From JAITVB01 sp031553805 (GTDB lineage Bacteria; Bacteroidota; Bacteroidia; Bacteroidales; Rikenellaceae), in NCBI GenBank assembly GCA_031553805.1, contig JAVBLC010000002.1, positions 1 through 64,000 on the forward strand: a DNA stretch of 64,000 nucleotides, written 5' to 3'. Below are positions 7,678 through 16,929 of the stretch, piece by piece. The position numbers and the translations under genes were made by a program. Below the pieces are notes generated by a model. That model ran no database searches. It saw nothing but the letters and a program-made list of their open reading frames with translations, and was not told where the DNA came from. Position 1 is the first letter of the stretch. Each line of letters starts with the position of its first letter.

Positions 7678-8574
7678 ATGGGACATTCGCACGGACACAA
7701 CCATTCTCACAATCCCGATAACGCCGGAAAGAACATACGGGTCGCCTTTTTCCTTAATTTGGGGTTCAGCCTCGTCGAGATCGCCGGCGGACTTTTTACG
7801 AACAGCATCGCCATCCTGTCCGATGCCCTGCACGACCTGGGCGACAGCTTCTCGCTGGCGCTGGCATGGTATTTCCAAAAGCTGTCGGGCAAACGGGGCG
7901 ATGCTAAATTTACCTACGGTTACAAACGTTTTTCGTTGCTCGGAGCGTTGATTAACTCGTTGGTGCTGCTGGTCGGTTCCGGCTTTGTGATCTATGCCGC
8001 CGTGGGCCGTTTGGTCGCTCCGCAGCAGGCCAATGCGAAAGGGATGTTGCTGTTGGCCGTATTCGGGATCGTGGTCAACGGTCTGGCCGTGTTGAGGCTG
8101 AAAAAGGGACATTCGCTGAACGAACGTGCGGTGGCCCTGCACCTGTTGGAAGACGTGTTGGGGTGGGCGGCGGTGCTGGTTGCCAGCGTGGTGATGATGT
8201 TTTTCGATGTGCCCGTGCTCGATCCGCTGTTGTCGCTGGCGATCGCGTGCTACATCCTGTTCAATATCTACCGCAACCTGAGAGACGCGCTGAAAGTGAT
8301 CCTGCAAGGCACACCCCAAAATATCGATCCGGCGACGGTCGAGGCGTTGCTTCAGGGGACCGAAGGTGTCCGCTCGGTTCACGACCTGCACCTGTGGACG
8401 ATGGACGGAGAGTATAACATCATGACAGCCCACGTGGTGGTCGATCCGCAAGCCGACATTCCCTGCCTGAAAAAGCGACTGAAAGACGAGTTGAAAGCGG
8501 CAGGCATCGATCATCCCACCCTCGAGGTGGAGCGCGAGAATGAGGAGTGCGGTTTCGAGGAATCTTGTCGCTGA
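7678..8574 (+). CDS. Cation diffusion facilitator (zinc/cadmium/cobalt efflux, CzcD/ZitB type)
   Basis: 298 residues from the ATG at 7678. It begins with a His-rich metal-binding tail (GHSHGHNHSHN), followed by six membrane helices. The CDF metal-site signature is visible in helix 2 (SIAILSDALHDLGDS) and in helix 5 (ALHLLEDVLGW). A C-terminal cytoplasmic domain (SVHDLHLWTMDGEYNIMTAHVVV) matches the CDF dimerisation domain. The family exports Zn2+ and similar ions in exchange for protons. It ends with EECGFEESCR, and the two cysteines may add metal binding. It converges on batD. Confidence 0.93.
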   Translation: MGHSHGHNHSHNPDNAGKNIRVAFFLNLGFSLVEIAGGLFTNSIAILSDALHDLGDSFSLALAWYFQKLSGKRGDAKFTYGYKRFSLLGALINSLVLLVGSGFVIYAAVGRLVAPQQANAKGMLLLAVFGIVVNGLAVLRLKKGHSLNERAVALHLLEDVLGWAAVLVASVVMMFFDVPVLDPLLSLAIACYILFNIYRNLRDALKVILQGTPQNIDPATVEALLQGTEGVRSVHDLHLWTMDGEYNIMTAHVVVDPQADIPCLKKRLKDELKAAGIDHPTLEVERENEECGFEESCR

Positions 8575-8591
8575 CCGTTTTCCGTCACGGG

Positions 8592-9956
8592 TTATTTCTG
8601 CAATTTTCTAAATTCGAACGGGGTCTGCCCGGCATCCACGGGCGGATGCATCGGCGGGGCGAGGCGTTTGGCGCTCCGCAGGCGTTTGAGGATTTCTTTG
8701 ATTTTCGATGCGGATCCCCGGCCATTGGCATAGGCGTCTGCGAGGTACGCTTTCATCTCTTTTTCTGCACCCGTTTCGTCCGCCTCGTGTAGTGATACGC
8801 CGATCGACGGATCGTGTGGCCGGACAATGGCGTCCCACCACCGGTAGAGGGCGGGCAGAGCCTTTGCCGGAGTGTCGCCCGAACTTAGAAAACGCTTGAA
8901 GAGATACGGCTCGCCGGCCCGGCGGCGGCGCACGGTCCGCACAGCGCTTCGGTAGACCGCGCGGCCCAACCGCCACAACAACCATCCGGCTGCGCCCCCC
9001 CCCGCCAAGACTCCCGCAAAAACATACCACCGCATTCCGAGAATTTTCAACGGGCCTTTTTCAACGGCCGGTTTTACTGTCACGGGAGCCGTAGCGGCCA
9101 GGCTGTCGCGCAAGGTGGTGAGAATGCCCAGGTTGGAATTTTCGGCCACTTCGATCTTGTGGTCGGGCAAGCTGCTGGTGGCGATGCGTGCAGCCAGCGG
9201 GTTCCAGTAGGGGAGCGTGAGGGCGGGCAGATCGAACGTTCCCGCTTTTTCCAACAGGTAAGAGGTCACCGTCACGCTGCGCCCGCTCACGTCGCCCCCC
9301 TCGCGCGAATCGGTGAGGACGGCGGCCTGGGGATAGGTGCTGGCCCAATCGACCCGCTCCTGCGGAGTGATGTCGGGAATGAACTGCGGCAGCGTGCCGC
9401 GTGCTTCGACGGTGACGGTGCGCTTGAGCACGTCGCCCACTTTCAGTCCGTTGAGCGAACGGTCCCAATGCTCGGTTACCCGCACGCTCTTGGCCACGAA
9501 CCACGGGCCCATCGCTTTGAGTTTGTCGGGCACGTCACGCACGGTAAACGCCTGTTCCGTGGTGTGTATCACCACTTTTCGCCCGGTCGAGGAACCCTCG
9601 GGCGGACTGGTGGCCGTGATCTCGAGCGAGGGCACCGAAAAACTCCCCGCCTTATACGGAAAAACGATGTAATAAAACTGTATCCCCGGATACTGCTTGC
9701 CCCCTGAGGTAAACATTCCGGGCTGCGTGTCGTCGAACGGCACGATAAACGCGCCCGGCACCTGCAGGTTGCCGAACTCGACCGGCGCCGTGAACCACGT
9801 GTGGGTATAGACCGTCACGGTCACCCGCAGCGGCTGGCCTACATAGACCTCACGCGGACTGACGGCTACCCCCGCAAAGACCTGGGCCAGCGTCTGCATG
9901 GGGGCCAGCGCGGCGCACCACAGCGCGACAACAAGTATGTATGTTCGTTTTACCAC
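8592..9956 (-). CDS. batD: BatD-like membrane-anchored protein
   Basis: 454 residues from a GTG at 9956 that overlaps the batB/C stop. A signal peptide (MVKRTYILVVALWCAALAPMQTLAQ) is followed by long beta-rich periplasmic domains typical of BatD (VAVSPREVYVGQPLRVTVTV...; VGDVLKRTVTVEARGTLPQFIP), a single membrane helix at about 320-340 (YVFAGVLAGGGAAGWLLW), and a cytoplasmic tail. It is the last gene of the six-gene Bat operon. Bat proteins form a membrane complex linked to stress and oxygen tolerance in Bacteroides fragilis; the mechanism is not established. Confidence 0.88.
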   Translation of the reverse strand: MVKRTYILVVALWCAALAPMQTLAQVFAGVAVSPREVYVGQPLRVTVTVYTHTWFTAPVEFGNLQVPGAFIVPFDDTQPGMFTSGGKQYPGIQFYYIVFPYKAGSFSVPSLEITATSPPEGSSTGRKVVIHTTEQAFTVRDVPDKLKAMGPWFVAKSVRVTEHWDRSLNGLKVGDVLKRTVTVEARGTLPQFIPDITPQERVDWASTYPQAAVLTDSREGGDVSGRSVTVTSYLLEKAGTFDLPALTLPYWNPLAARIATSSLPDHKIEVAENSNLGILTTLRDSLAATAPVTVKPAVEKGPLKILGMRWYVFAGVLAGGGAAGWLLWRLGRAVYRSAVRTVRRRRAGEPYLFKRFLSSGDTPAKALPALYRWWDAIVRPHDPSIGVSLHEADETGAEKEMKAYLADAYANGRGSASKIKEILKRLRSAKRLAPPMHPPVDAGQTPFEFRKLQK

Positions 9957-11686
9957 GTTTCTCGGCTGGGTTTGGTGTCAGGATAATATTTCTGTTTCTG
10001 TATCTCGAAGCGGCGGTGCAGAAACTCGCCCGGATCGGCGTTGGTCTTTTGCATCAACACTTGTGTTTCGGTCGGAGGCTGCTCGCCCAGCGAAAAATCC
10101 TTGGGCGGAAAACGTTGTTCGCGGGCGCGGTGGATGTTGCTGGCCACTTCGTCGCTGGTGCGGTCGCCCGTGGTGGGGAGTTTCTTGACCTCGGTGTCCG
10201 AGGTGAGCTGGTCGTCTTCCGACTTGGGTTTGCGCTCGTGCAGCGGTGTTTTCACCGTTTTTTTGAGGATCGAATCGAGCGGGGCGGGCAGGGGTTTGAA
10301 TTGCAGTACGCTTTGCGCCTGGTCTTTCATCAGTTTCGAAGCGTCGATATTCTGTTGTGCGCGTTGGGCCAGCGCGGGATCGGCCGCCGCAGCTTTCTGA
10401 AACGCCTCGGCCGCCTGGTCGTAATAGCCCATCGAGGCTAAGGCCAGCCCATAATTATATTCGCCCGTCGCGGTGGAATCCGTGGCGAGCAGTTCGGCAG
10501 CCGACAGGAAATCGCCCGCCCGGTAGTAGGCCGCCGCCCGGTGGGCGGGATCGGTAAACAATTTCTCGGACCCGGCGTAATTGCCCTTGTCGTAAAGCGC
10601 CTGGGCGCGGTAATCGTCGGTGTACCACCACGCGGCGTGCCGGGCTTCGGGCCCGCATCCGGTAAACGCGGTCAATAAAACCCCGGCCACACACCACTGC
10701 ACCATCCACCCGCGGCGGAACCACAGCAGCGCGATCACCAGCGCCGGAACGAGCAGCAACCACCCCATGTCGTCCCAATCCTGCGATTTGTCCTTGTTGT
10801 CTTTCTGGAAGATCAGGTGGTCCGAAATGCGTTTGGCGACAGCCTCCACGTCCGAATGGTCGAGGGTGATGTATGTGGCCGTGATCTTCGGGTTCTGCTG
10901 CAGGTTGGAAAGCGTGGCGGCCGATTGTACCGATACGATGTCTTTCATCCCCGGCACGGTCGCCCCCGCAGGAGTCGAGAAAAGTAAAATTTCCATCCGA
11001 TGGGGCGTATTGTCGATCCACGACGAGAGGGCCGTGGCCTGCGCGTCGTCGATCGCGTCGGTCATCAGCACTATGGTACTCGGGGCTTCGATCCGCAACA
11101 TCATCGTGTCGATGAGCGTGAGCATCAGCGGCACGTCGGTGCCCGGCACCGGCATCGCCCACGAGTGGAGCGACTGGGCCTGGTGCTTGATGAGTTTGTA
11201 ATCGGGCGTAAAAGGCAGCACGGCGTGGGGGGTACCGGCATAAGCGATCAGTCCGGTCCGCGCCCGGGGATTGGCGTCCAGAAAGTCCGAAACTTTCATC
11301 TTGGCCCGTTCCAGGCGCGAGGGCTGGATATCCGTGGCGTCCATCGACCGCGAGAGGTCGAGGCAGATCATCACCACCGACGGAATTTTTTCGGCCGGAA
11401 TATCGCGCTTTTTCCACGTCGGCCCGGCCAGCGCCAGGATCATCAGCGACAACCCCACTGCCAGCAGCGTCAGCGGCCACGCCACGGCCGACGGGTTGCC
11501 CTTGCTGAACATATATGGGCGCAACGCAGCCGGAAGGATGTGCCGCCACCGTTTTTGCTCACGGTTGCCCAGCAGGTAGAGCGTCACGACCACCGCCATC
11601 GCCGCGAAAAGCCACAGCGCCCCCGGCCGCAGAAAATGAAATGCCGCGGGATCGAACGACCGGAATATGTCTAAAAAGGCTTTCAT
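9950..11686 (-). CDS. batB: BatB/BatC fusion: VWA domain protein with C-terminal TPR region
   Basis: 578 residues. Two N-terminal membrane helices (about 23-40 and 68-88), a von Willebrand A domain with MIDAS residues D110-x-S-x-S114 (CLDLSRSMDATD), a membrane pair near 310-345 and then TPR repeats (YNYGLALASMGYYDQAAEAFQKAAAADPA) and a charged tail. In B. fragilis, BatB and BatC are separate proteins, so this is a fusion. A Cys at the start of the second half (LLTAFTGCGPE) looks like an internal lipobox, consistent with fusion of a former lipoprotein. ATGA overlap with batA. Confidence 0.88.
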   Translation of the reverse strand: MKAFLDIFRSFDPAAFHFLRPGALWLFAAMAVVVTLYLLGNREQKRWRHILPAALRPYMFSKGNPSAVAWPLTLLAVGLSLMILALAGPTWKKRDIPAEKIPSVVMICLDLSRSMDATDIQPSRLERAKMKVSDFLDANPRARTGLIAYAGTPHAVLPFTPDYKLIKHQAQSLHSWAMPVPGTDVPLMLTLIDTMMLRIEAPSTIVLMTDAIDDAQATALSSWIDNTPHRMEILLFSTPAGATVPGMKDIVSVQSAATLSNLQQNPKITATYITLDHSDVEAVAKRISDHLIFQKDNKDKSQDWDDMGWLLLVPALVIALLWFRRGWMVQWCVAGVLLTAFTGCGPEARHAAWWYTDDYRAQALYDKGNYAGSEKLFTDPAHRAAAYYRAGDFLSAAELLATDSTATGEYNYGLALASMGYYDQAAEAFQKAAAADPALAQRAQQNIDASKLMKDQAQSVLQFKPLPAPLDSILKKTVKTPLHERKPKSEDDQLTSDTEVKKLPTTGDRTSDEVASNIHRAREQRFPPKDFSLGEQPPTETQVLMQKTNADPGEFLHRRFEIQKQKYYPDTKPSRETW

Positions 11687-12666
11687 CTGCGCAACGCTTT
11701 AATCCAACCCCACAGGCCCCCGACGAGTCCGGCGAGGACGACCAGTGCGATCGCCGCCCCCAAGGGATAAATGTAGAGCGGCACGACGGGTTTATATGCG
11801 TCTTCTTCCAGCACGATGGGCTGCAATTTATTGAGTTCGGCATAGACGTTCTGCATCTCGGCCTCGGAGTCGGCGCGGAAATATTTTCCGCCGGTCGTTT
11901 CTGCAATCTGCGTGAGCAGTTTTTCGTCGATCGAGTAGCCGCCCGCCGATACCGAACCGATGCCGAGGGTGTAGATCAGGATGCTGTCGCGCTTGGCGGC
12001 CGCCGCCGCGTCGAGGGGCATGATGTCGGTGCCGCCGTCGACGCCGTCGGTCATCAGCAGCATCACGCGCTGCGGAATGGTGTCTTCGCGGAACACCTTG
12101 ATGCCAAATGCGATCGCCTCGCCGATCGAGGTCATCTGGCCGGCCATCCCGACTTCGGTTTGATCCAACAGCCACGAAATCGTGGCCAGGTCTGTCGTCA
12201 GCGGGGCTTGCAGGTAGGCGTGGGTGGCGAACATTTCGAGGCCCACCTGGTCGCTTTTGCGCTCCGTGATAAAATCTTTGGTCAGGGTCCGGACAGCGTC
12301 CCAGCGCGACATCCGGCGCCCGTCCAGCACCCAGTCGGTCTGGGCCATCGAGAATGAGATGTCGGCCGCGATCAGGAAACTGCGCACGGTGCGCGTCTTT
12401 TTCCCAGGCTGTCCGACGAACTGCGGCGATGACGCTGCAGCCAGCAGGCACAGCCAACAGAGGCACACCCCGATCCACGACACCCAGCTCCGCCGCGACA
12501 CCCAGGCGTTGTGTCGCGGCCGAAGCCCCGACACAGCCACCGACCGCGGAAAGAACGGCGCGAGCAACCCCGACCGCCGTTTGCGCATCGCCGGCAGCAA
12601 GAGCCACACCAGCAGCGGCAGCGGCGCAAGCAGCAGCACCCAGCGGTGGGCGATCTCAAAGTGCAT
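11683..12666 (-). CDS. batA: BatA: VWA domain membrane protein
   Basis: 327 residues from the ATG at 12666, two bases after the upstream TGA; the longer frame to 12750 runs into the neighbouring gene and is not credible. Two membrane helices near the N-terminus (WVLLLAPLPLLVWLLLPA and SWIGVCLCWLCLLAAAS), a VWA domain with MIDAS motif ADISFSM and the typical second motif TDGVDGG (LLMTDGVDGGTDI), and a C-terminal membrane helix (IALVVLAGLVGGLWGW). BatA works with BatB and BatD in the inner membrane, and the MoxR ATPase is thought to remodel the complex. Confidence 0.9.
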   Translation of the reverse strand: MHFEIAHRWVLLLAPLPLLVWLLLPAMRKRRSGLLAPFFPRSVAVSGLRPRHNAWVSRRSWVSWIGVCLCWLCLLAAASSPQFVGQPGKKTRTVRSFLIAADISFSMAQTDWVLDGRRMSRWDAVRTLTKDFITERKSDQVGLEMFATHAYLQAPLTTDLATISWLLDQTEVGMAGQMTSIGEAIAFGIKVFREDTIPQRVMLLMTDGVDGGTDIMPLDAAAAAKRDSILIYTLGIGSVSAGGYSIDEKLLTQIAETTGGKYFRADSEAEMQNVYAELNKLQPIVLEEDAYKPVVPLYIYPLGAAIALVVLAGLVGGLWGWIKALRR

Positions 12667-12667
12667 A

Positions 12668-13177
12668 TCAGCGGGTATTCCGGGCCACATAACGATGTCG
12701 TTTGATCCATTTCTCGGTGCGTACAGCGAAGGCGCGTGCGGCACTTTCATCCGTCCCAGCCGGTGCTGTCGCTTCCGTTTTTATTTCGGGTCCAGTATTA
12801 TAGAGGTTTTCTGTCAGGCGAACATCTTCTTCCCCGAAGAGCGGTGTGCGCACGGCGGCGTTCAGGAACGCGAACCACTCGCGTCCGCGTAGCCCTGCGC
12901 ACGCTTCCCTTGGATAAAGCATCATGCAGATGCGTTTCATCAACACATTCGCTTCGTAAACTACTTCGCCGGGAGCCAGTGCAGCCAGCATTTGCAACGC
13001 ATGGCGGCGGTAACGGTTCCGTGCCCGGCGGCGCAGCCAGAGCCAAACAGCCACCAGCAGCAAGACCACAATAGCCGCTGCCGCGACCCGCCACCCCGGC
13101 GCGCCGAAAGTAAACGGCACCGTGGCCGGTTCGATATAGGCCCCCAATGCAGGGGCATTGGCCTGAAGCGGAGTCAT
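12668..13177 (-). CDS. DUF4381-like membrane protein of the Bat operon
   Basis: 169 residues from the ATG at 13177, which overlaps the stop of the DUF58 gene (ATGA). One membrane helix at about 33-48 (AAAAIVVLLLVAVWLWL) precedes a basic stretch and a helical domain (VYEANVLMKRICMMLYPREACAGLRGREWFAFL) like DUF4381. The position between DUF58 and BatA is the usual place for this family in Bat operons. Function unknown. Confidence 0.75.
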   Translation of the reverse strand: MTPLQANAPALGAYIEPATVPFTFGAPGWRVAAAAIVVLLLVAVWLWLRRRARNRYRRHALQMLAALAPGEVVYEANVLMKRICMMLYPREACAGLRGREWFAFLNAAVRTPLFGEEDVRLTENLYNTGPEIKTEATAPAGTDESAARAFAVRTEKWIKRHRYVARNTR

Positions 13178-14103
13178 CGTCTGAGCATTTGGCTGATGTT
13201 GCGTGAAATCTGTTGTTCGACCGGCATCGCCGTGTCGAGCACCGCCAACGGGATCCGGAACCGGCGCAACCGGTCGGTCAGCGCCCCGATGCGGGCGTCG
13301 TAGTCCGATGTAAACTTGCGTCCGATCCCGCCGCGGTCGTTGTCCCACAGGATCTGGCGCTCGCCGTCGGTGAGGATCAGTTTGCCCGCGGGCAGGGTGC
13401 GGTCCATCGGGTCTTCGATGTGGACCACCATCACGTCGTTGCTCACGGCCAGGCTTTGCAGCGTGTGGATGCCCGGTTCGTCCAACTGCAAGGCGTTGGT
13501 TACCAGCATCACTACATGGTCGTGGGTGATCGCCGTGCGGGCCCGCTCGAGCATCTGCGGGAGCAATCCGCTGTCGGTGGTGACCGCCTTGCGGCGGGGC
13601 AGGACGGCGTTGCGTTCGACGGTCAGTTGCAAAAAATGTTGTACGAGGGTTTTGCTGCGCTTCGGTACCACAAAATCGTGGCCGTCGGCCCCGAAAACGA
13701 CACCCCCGAAGCGGTCGCCCCGGCGCAGTGTGTAAAACGCCGCCAGGGCCGCCACGTGGGCTGCTGTCACCGATTTGACATAGCGCACCGACCCGAAGAA
13801 CATCGCCGGGCCCTGGTCCAATACGACGAACGTGGGCCGTTCTTTCTCCTCGTTATATACTTTGGAATAGGTCGTTTCGCTGCGTGCTGTCACCCGCCAG
13901 TCGATCGTGCGCACGTCGTCGCCCGCCACATATTGGCGCACCTCTTCGAAGTCGAGCCCCCGGCCGCGCATACGCGCAGCGTGGCGGCCCGCCAGGATCG
14001 AATAGATGGGCTTGTCGGGCAGGATGCGGCCCGGCGCGACGAGGTATTCGAAGCGCATCAGGTCGTCGAGCGTTGTAACGATTTCTACCGGGATCGTAGC
14101 CAT
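13174..14103 (-). CDS. DUF58 domain protein
   Basis: 309 residues. The region GRGLDFEEVRQYVAGDDVRTIDWRVTAR (about 47-74) is the DUF58 signature, followed by a VWA-like fold (PTFVVLDQGPAMFFGS). No membrane segments. DUF58 proteins are regularly encoded between MoxR ATPases and VWA proteins and probably link the two. It starts one base after the moxR stop and ends in an ATGA overlap with the next gene. Confidence 0.92.
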   Translation of the reverse strand: MATIPVEIVTTLDDLMRFEYLVAPGRILPDKPIYSILAGRHAARMRGRGLDFEEVRQYVAGDDVRTIDWRVTARSETTYSKVYNEEKERPTFVVLDQGPAMFFGSVRYVKSVTAAHVAALAAFYTLRRGDRFGGVVFGADGHDFVVPKRSKTLVQHFLQLTVERNAVLPRRKAVTTDSGLLPQMLERARTAITHDHVVMLVTNALQLDEPGIHTLQSLAVSNDVMVVHIEDPMDRTLPAGKLILTDGERQILWDNDRGGIGRKFTSDYDARIGALTDRLRRFRIPLAVLDTAMPVEQQISRNISQMLRR

Positions 14104-14104
14104 A

Positions 14105-15064
14105 TCAGATCACCGCAACATTTTTCAATAATTTGTCGATCACCTGGTCGGCATCGACCCGGTCGGCGCCCGCTTCGTAATTGAGTACCAGGCGATGGCG
14201 CAGTACATCGTGGACGATGTAACGCACGTCGTCGGGCGTTGCGCTTTTGCGTCCGTCGAGCCAGGCTACAGCACGCGAACAACGGTCCAGGGCGATCGTC
14301 GCACGGGGCGACCCGCCGTAGCCGATCCACCGGGCCAGGTCCTTGTCGAACTGATCGGGCGTGCGTGTGGCCGTCACCAGGTCGACCATGTATTTGGCCG
14401 TGGCGGCAGGCACTTCAATGTCGCCGATCTCCTTGCGGGCATCAAAGATCACTTTCTTGTCGGTCGGTTCTACCTTGGCCGCCCCCGAGCGGGTTTCGTC
14501 GCGCACCAGGCCGACGATCTTCGCTTCGTCCTCGGGCGAGGGGTAACCGATGCGGATCTTCATCACGAAACGGTCCAGCTGCGCCTCGGGCAGGGGATAG
14601 GTCCCCTCCTGTTCGATCGGGTTTTGGGTGGCCAGTACCATAAACAGCGGCTCCATCGGGTAGGTTTTGCCCGCGACCGACACCTGTCGCTCTTCCATCG
14701 CCTCTAACAGCGCACTCTGCACCTTGGCCGGCGCACGGTTGATTTCATCCGCCAATACCAAATTACTAAAAATGGGGCCGGGTTGAAAGACGAACTTTTC
14801 GGCCGACTGCGGCTGGTAAATTTCCGTGCCGGTGATGTCGGACGGCAGCAGGTCGGGGGTAAACTGGATGCGGCTGAGCCGGCAGTCGAGGTTGGCGGCC
14901 AGGCTTTTGACGGCGCGCGTCTTGGCCAGCCCGGGCAGCCCTTCGAGCAGCACATTGCCGTCGGTGAGCAGGGCGATGACGATCTTTGCGATCACGTCTT
15001 CCTGGCCCACGATGCTTTGGCCGATGCTTTTTTTGAGGTTGAGCACCTTTTCACGGTTGTCCAT
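14105..15064 (-). CDS. MoxR family AAA+ ATPase
   Basis: 319 residues. The P-loop reads EGLPGLAKTR (41-50), a MoxR variant of Walker A, followed by LADEINRAPAKVQSALLEAMEE (Walker B and following), sensor 1 (VLATQNPIEQEGTYPLPEAQLDRF) and a C-terminal lid domain. MoxR ATPases act as chaperones for the VWA proteins of their operon. It is the first gene of the operon; a terminator for the upstream sulfatase lies in the 77 bp before it, and no clear promoter box is visible there. Confidence 0.93.
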   Translation of the reverse strand: MDNREKVLNLKKSIGQSIVGQEDVIAKIVIALLTDGNVLLEGLPGLAKTRAVKSLAANLDCRLSRIQFTPDLLPSDITGTEIYQPQSAEKFVFQPGPIFSNLVLADEINRAPAKVQSALLEAMEERQVSVAGKTYPMEPLFMVLATQNPIEQEGTYPLPEAQLDRFVMKIRIGYPSPEDEAKIVGLVRDETRSGAAKVEPTDKKVIFDARKEIGDIEVPAATAKYMVDLVTATRTPDQFDKDLARWIGYGGSPRATIALDRCSRAVAWLDGRKSATPDDVRYIVHDVLRHRLVLNYEAGADRVDADQVIDKLLKNVAVI

Positions 15065-15075
15065 AGGTATGTGTT

Positions 15076-15116
15076 TAAAAACGGGCCCGCCCGCGGAATT
15101 ACCGGAGCGGACCCGT
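15076..15116 (-). terminator. Terminator between sulfatase and Bat operon
   Basis: On the minus strand ACGGGTCCGC pairs with GCGGGCCCGT (10 bp, one T-G) with a GC-rich inner loop, followed by TTTTTAAA. It ends the sulfatase transcript. Confidence 0.7.
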
Positions 15117-15141
15117 TGTGTGTCGGATGTCAGGTGTCCGG

Positions 15142-16719
15142 TTAATGCTGGGTTATCGCGGCGTCGAGTTTTTCAATCACCTGGTCGATCGAGAACGAGG
15201 CGGGACGTTGGCGCGGCGGGAAATCCTTGTAGGTCGCCAGGTATTGTCCTACTTTCTCAACAGCGGGCAATACCAGGAATGTTCTTTCCAGCATCCATTT
15301 TTCATAATATGCCGAGCCGTCGATCGAGTATTCGTAAGGATCGGACAGCAGGTCGACCATCAGGGGGGCCCGCAGGGTGGTCAGCGGCATGCGCCAAACA
15401 TTCATTCCGATTGCATATTGCGCGGAGAAGATATATTTGAACCGCGAGTCGCGATAGGCCACCAGACCTCCGTCGTCGTCAAAGTAAACGAACTCGGAAC
15501 GGGCGGTTTGGCTCTTGCCCGTCAGGTAGTTCAATTGGTTGTAGCCGTCGAGATGCACCTTGAAGTGCTTCGAACCGGCCTGTACGCCCTTGGTGGAGCT
15601 TTCGCGCAGGTTCTGGTCGCCGCCGGCGGCAGCCACCAGGGTGGGCAGCCAGTCTTCAGCCGAGAAGAGCCCGGTGAAGTTGCTGTTCGGGGCGATCTGA
15701 CCCGGCCAGCGGATCAGGCACGGCACGCGGTAAGCGCCTTCCCAGTTGGTGTCCTTTTCCGAACGGAAGGGCGACGAGCCGCCATCGGGCCACTGGTTCT
15801 TCATCGCGCCGTTATCGGTGGTGTAGATCACGATCGTGTTTTCGGCCACACCCAGGTCTTCCAACAGTTTCAGCAGTTCGCCCACCTGAAGGTCGTGTTC
15901 GACCATCCCGTCGGCCTGCAATCCAAGACCGGTCTTGCCGTCTGACGAAGGCTTGAGATGGGTGAAAACGTGCATACGGGTCGAGTTGTACCATGTGAAG
16001 AACGGCTTGCCGGCTTTCACCTGACGGGTGATAAAATCTTTGGCGGCAGCCATAAATTCTTCATCGACCGTTTCCATACGCTTTTTGGTCAGCGGGCCGG
16101 TGTCTTCCACCTTGCCGTCGGCAGTCGAGCGAAGCACGCCGCGGGGACCATACTTGGCCTTGAAGGCCGGATCCTTCGGATAATCCGGATTTTCGGGTTC
16201 TTCTTCGGCGTTGAGGTGGTAGAGGTTGCCGAAGAATTCGTCGAAGCCGTGGGCGGTGGGCAGGTATTTATCCTGGTCGCCGAGGTGGTTCTTACCGAAC
16301 TGGCCGCACATGTAGCCGAGCGGTTTCAGGAATTCGGCAATGGTGGGGTCTTCGGCCTGCAGGCCTATGGGCGATCCGGGAAGGCCTACTTTGGTCAGCC
16401 CTGTGCGGAACGGGCTCTGGCCGGTGATGAAGGCTGCACGTCCCGCTGTACAGGACTGCTGGCCGTAGTATTGGATGAACACCCCGCCTTCACGGCCGAT
16501 GCGGTCGATATTGGGCGTGGTGAAGCCCATCAGTCCGCGGCTGTAGGCACTGATGTTGCTCTGGCCGATGTCGTCACCGAAGATCACCAGAATGTTGGGT
16601 TTCGCCGTTTGTGGCTTCTGTTGTGCTTCTGCCTTCTGCGGCACGATCGCACCTGCGGCCAGAATGGCGCCTAGAGCTGCCACTTTGCCGCAATTGTTTG
16701 CTAGTTTTTTCAATGTCAT
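15142..16719 (-). CDS. Secreted sulfatase (S1 family)
   Basis: 525 residues with a signal peptide (cleavage near KAEAQ-Q, 32). The N-terminal metal-binding motif PNILVIFGDDIG (D49, D50) is followed by the activation motif C90-T-A-G-R94, in which the cysteine is converted to formylglycine, then ITGQSPFRTGL and TTDNGAMKNQWPDGG. All key residues of an active sulfatase are present. The substrate cannot be told from sequence; a mucin or glycosaminoglycan sulfate ester is plausible for a gut Bacteroidales. No SusC/SusD pair or anaerobic maturase is adjacent. Closed by its own terminator. Confidence 0.9.
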   Translation of the reverse strand: MTLKKLANNCGKVAALGAILAAGAIVPQKAEAQQKPQTAKPNILVIFGDDIGQSNISAYSRGLMGFTTPNIDRIGREGGVFIQYYGQQSCTAGRAAFITGQSPFRTGLTKVGLPGSPIGLQAEDPTIAEFLKPLGYMCGQFGKNHLGDQDKYLPTAHGFDEFFGNLYHLNAEEEPENPDYPKDPAFKAKYGPRGVLRSTADGKVEDTGPLTKKRMETVDEEFMAAAKDFITRQVKAGKPFFTWYNSTRMHVFTHLKPSSDGKTGLGLQADGMVEHDLQVGELLKLLEDLGVAENTIVIYTTDNGAMKNQWPDGGSSPFRSEKDTNWEGAYRVPCLIRWPGQIAPNSNFTGLFSAEDWLPTLVAAAGGDQNLRESSTKGVQAGSKHFKVHLDGYNQLNYLTGKSQTARSEFVYFDDDGGLVAYRDSRFKYIFSAQYAIGMNVWRMPLTTLRAPLMVDLLSDPYEYSIDGSAYYEKWMLERTFLVLPAVEKVGQYLATYKDFPPRQRPASFSIDQVIEKLDAAITQH

Positions 16720-16879
16720 AATTATAGATAGTTTGTGAAAATAGATTGTGGTTAAGATTTAAGCAAGAAACGTTCCAAGGATGTTAATCGCTGAGGATTT
16801 CTGAAAAAAGGTCGATCAAACGACATAATATTCGGGCGGATAATTGAAATTGCCTGGCTCCAGGAAATACCATAAAAAA

Positions 16880-16907
16880 ATGAACCACCGGATCTCCGGT
16901 GGTTCAT
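16880..16907 (-). terminator. Terminator of the sodium symporter gene
   Basis: A perfect inverted repeat TGAACCACCGGA / TCCGGTGGTTCA (16881-16892 / 16895-16906); on the minus strand it is followed by TTTTTTT (16880-16874). It lies 23 bp after the symporter stop. Confidence 0.8.
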
Positions 16908-16929
16908 TCAGAAAATAATCATTCAAAGG

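Noticed and set aside
7672..8514. 280-residue minus-strand reading frame opposite the cation efflux gene
   Set aside because: It lies wholly opposite a clearly functional gene and has a Gln/His/Arg-rich composition typical of antisense frames in GC-rich DNA.
16720..16870. Promoter for the sulfatase
   Set aside because: A TATTTTCA box with TTG about 19 bp upstream can be drawn on the minus strand, but the -7 match is too poor to list as a feature.
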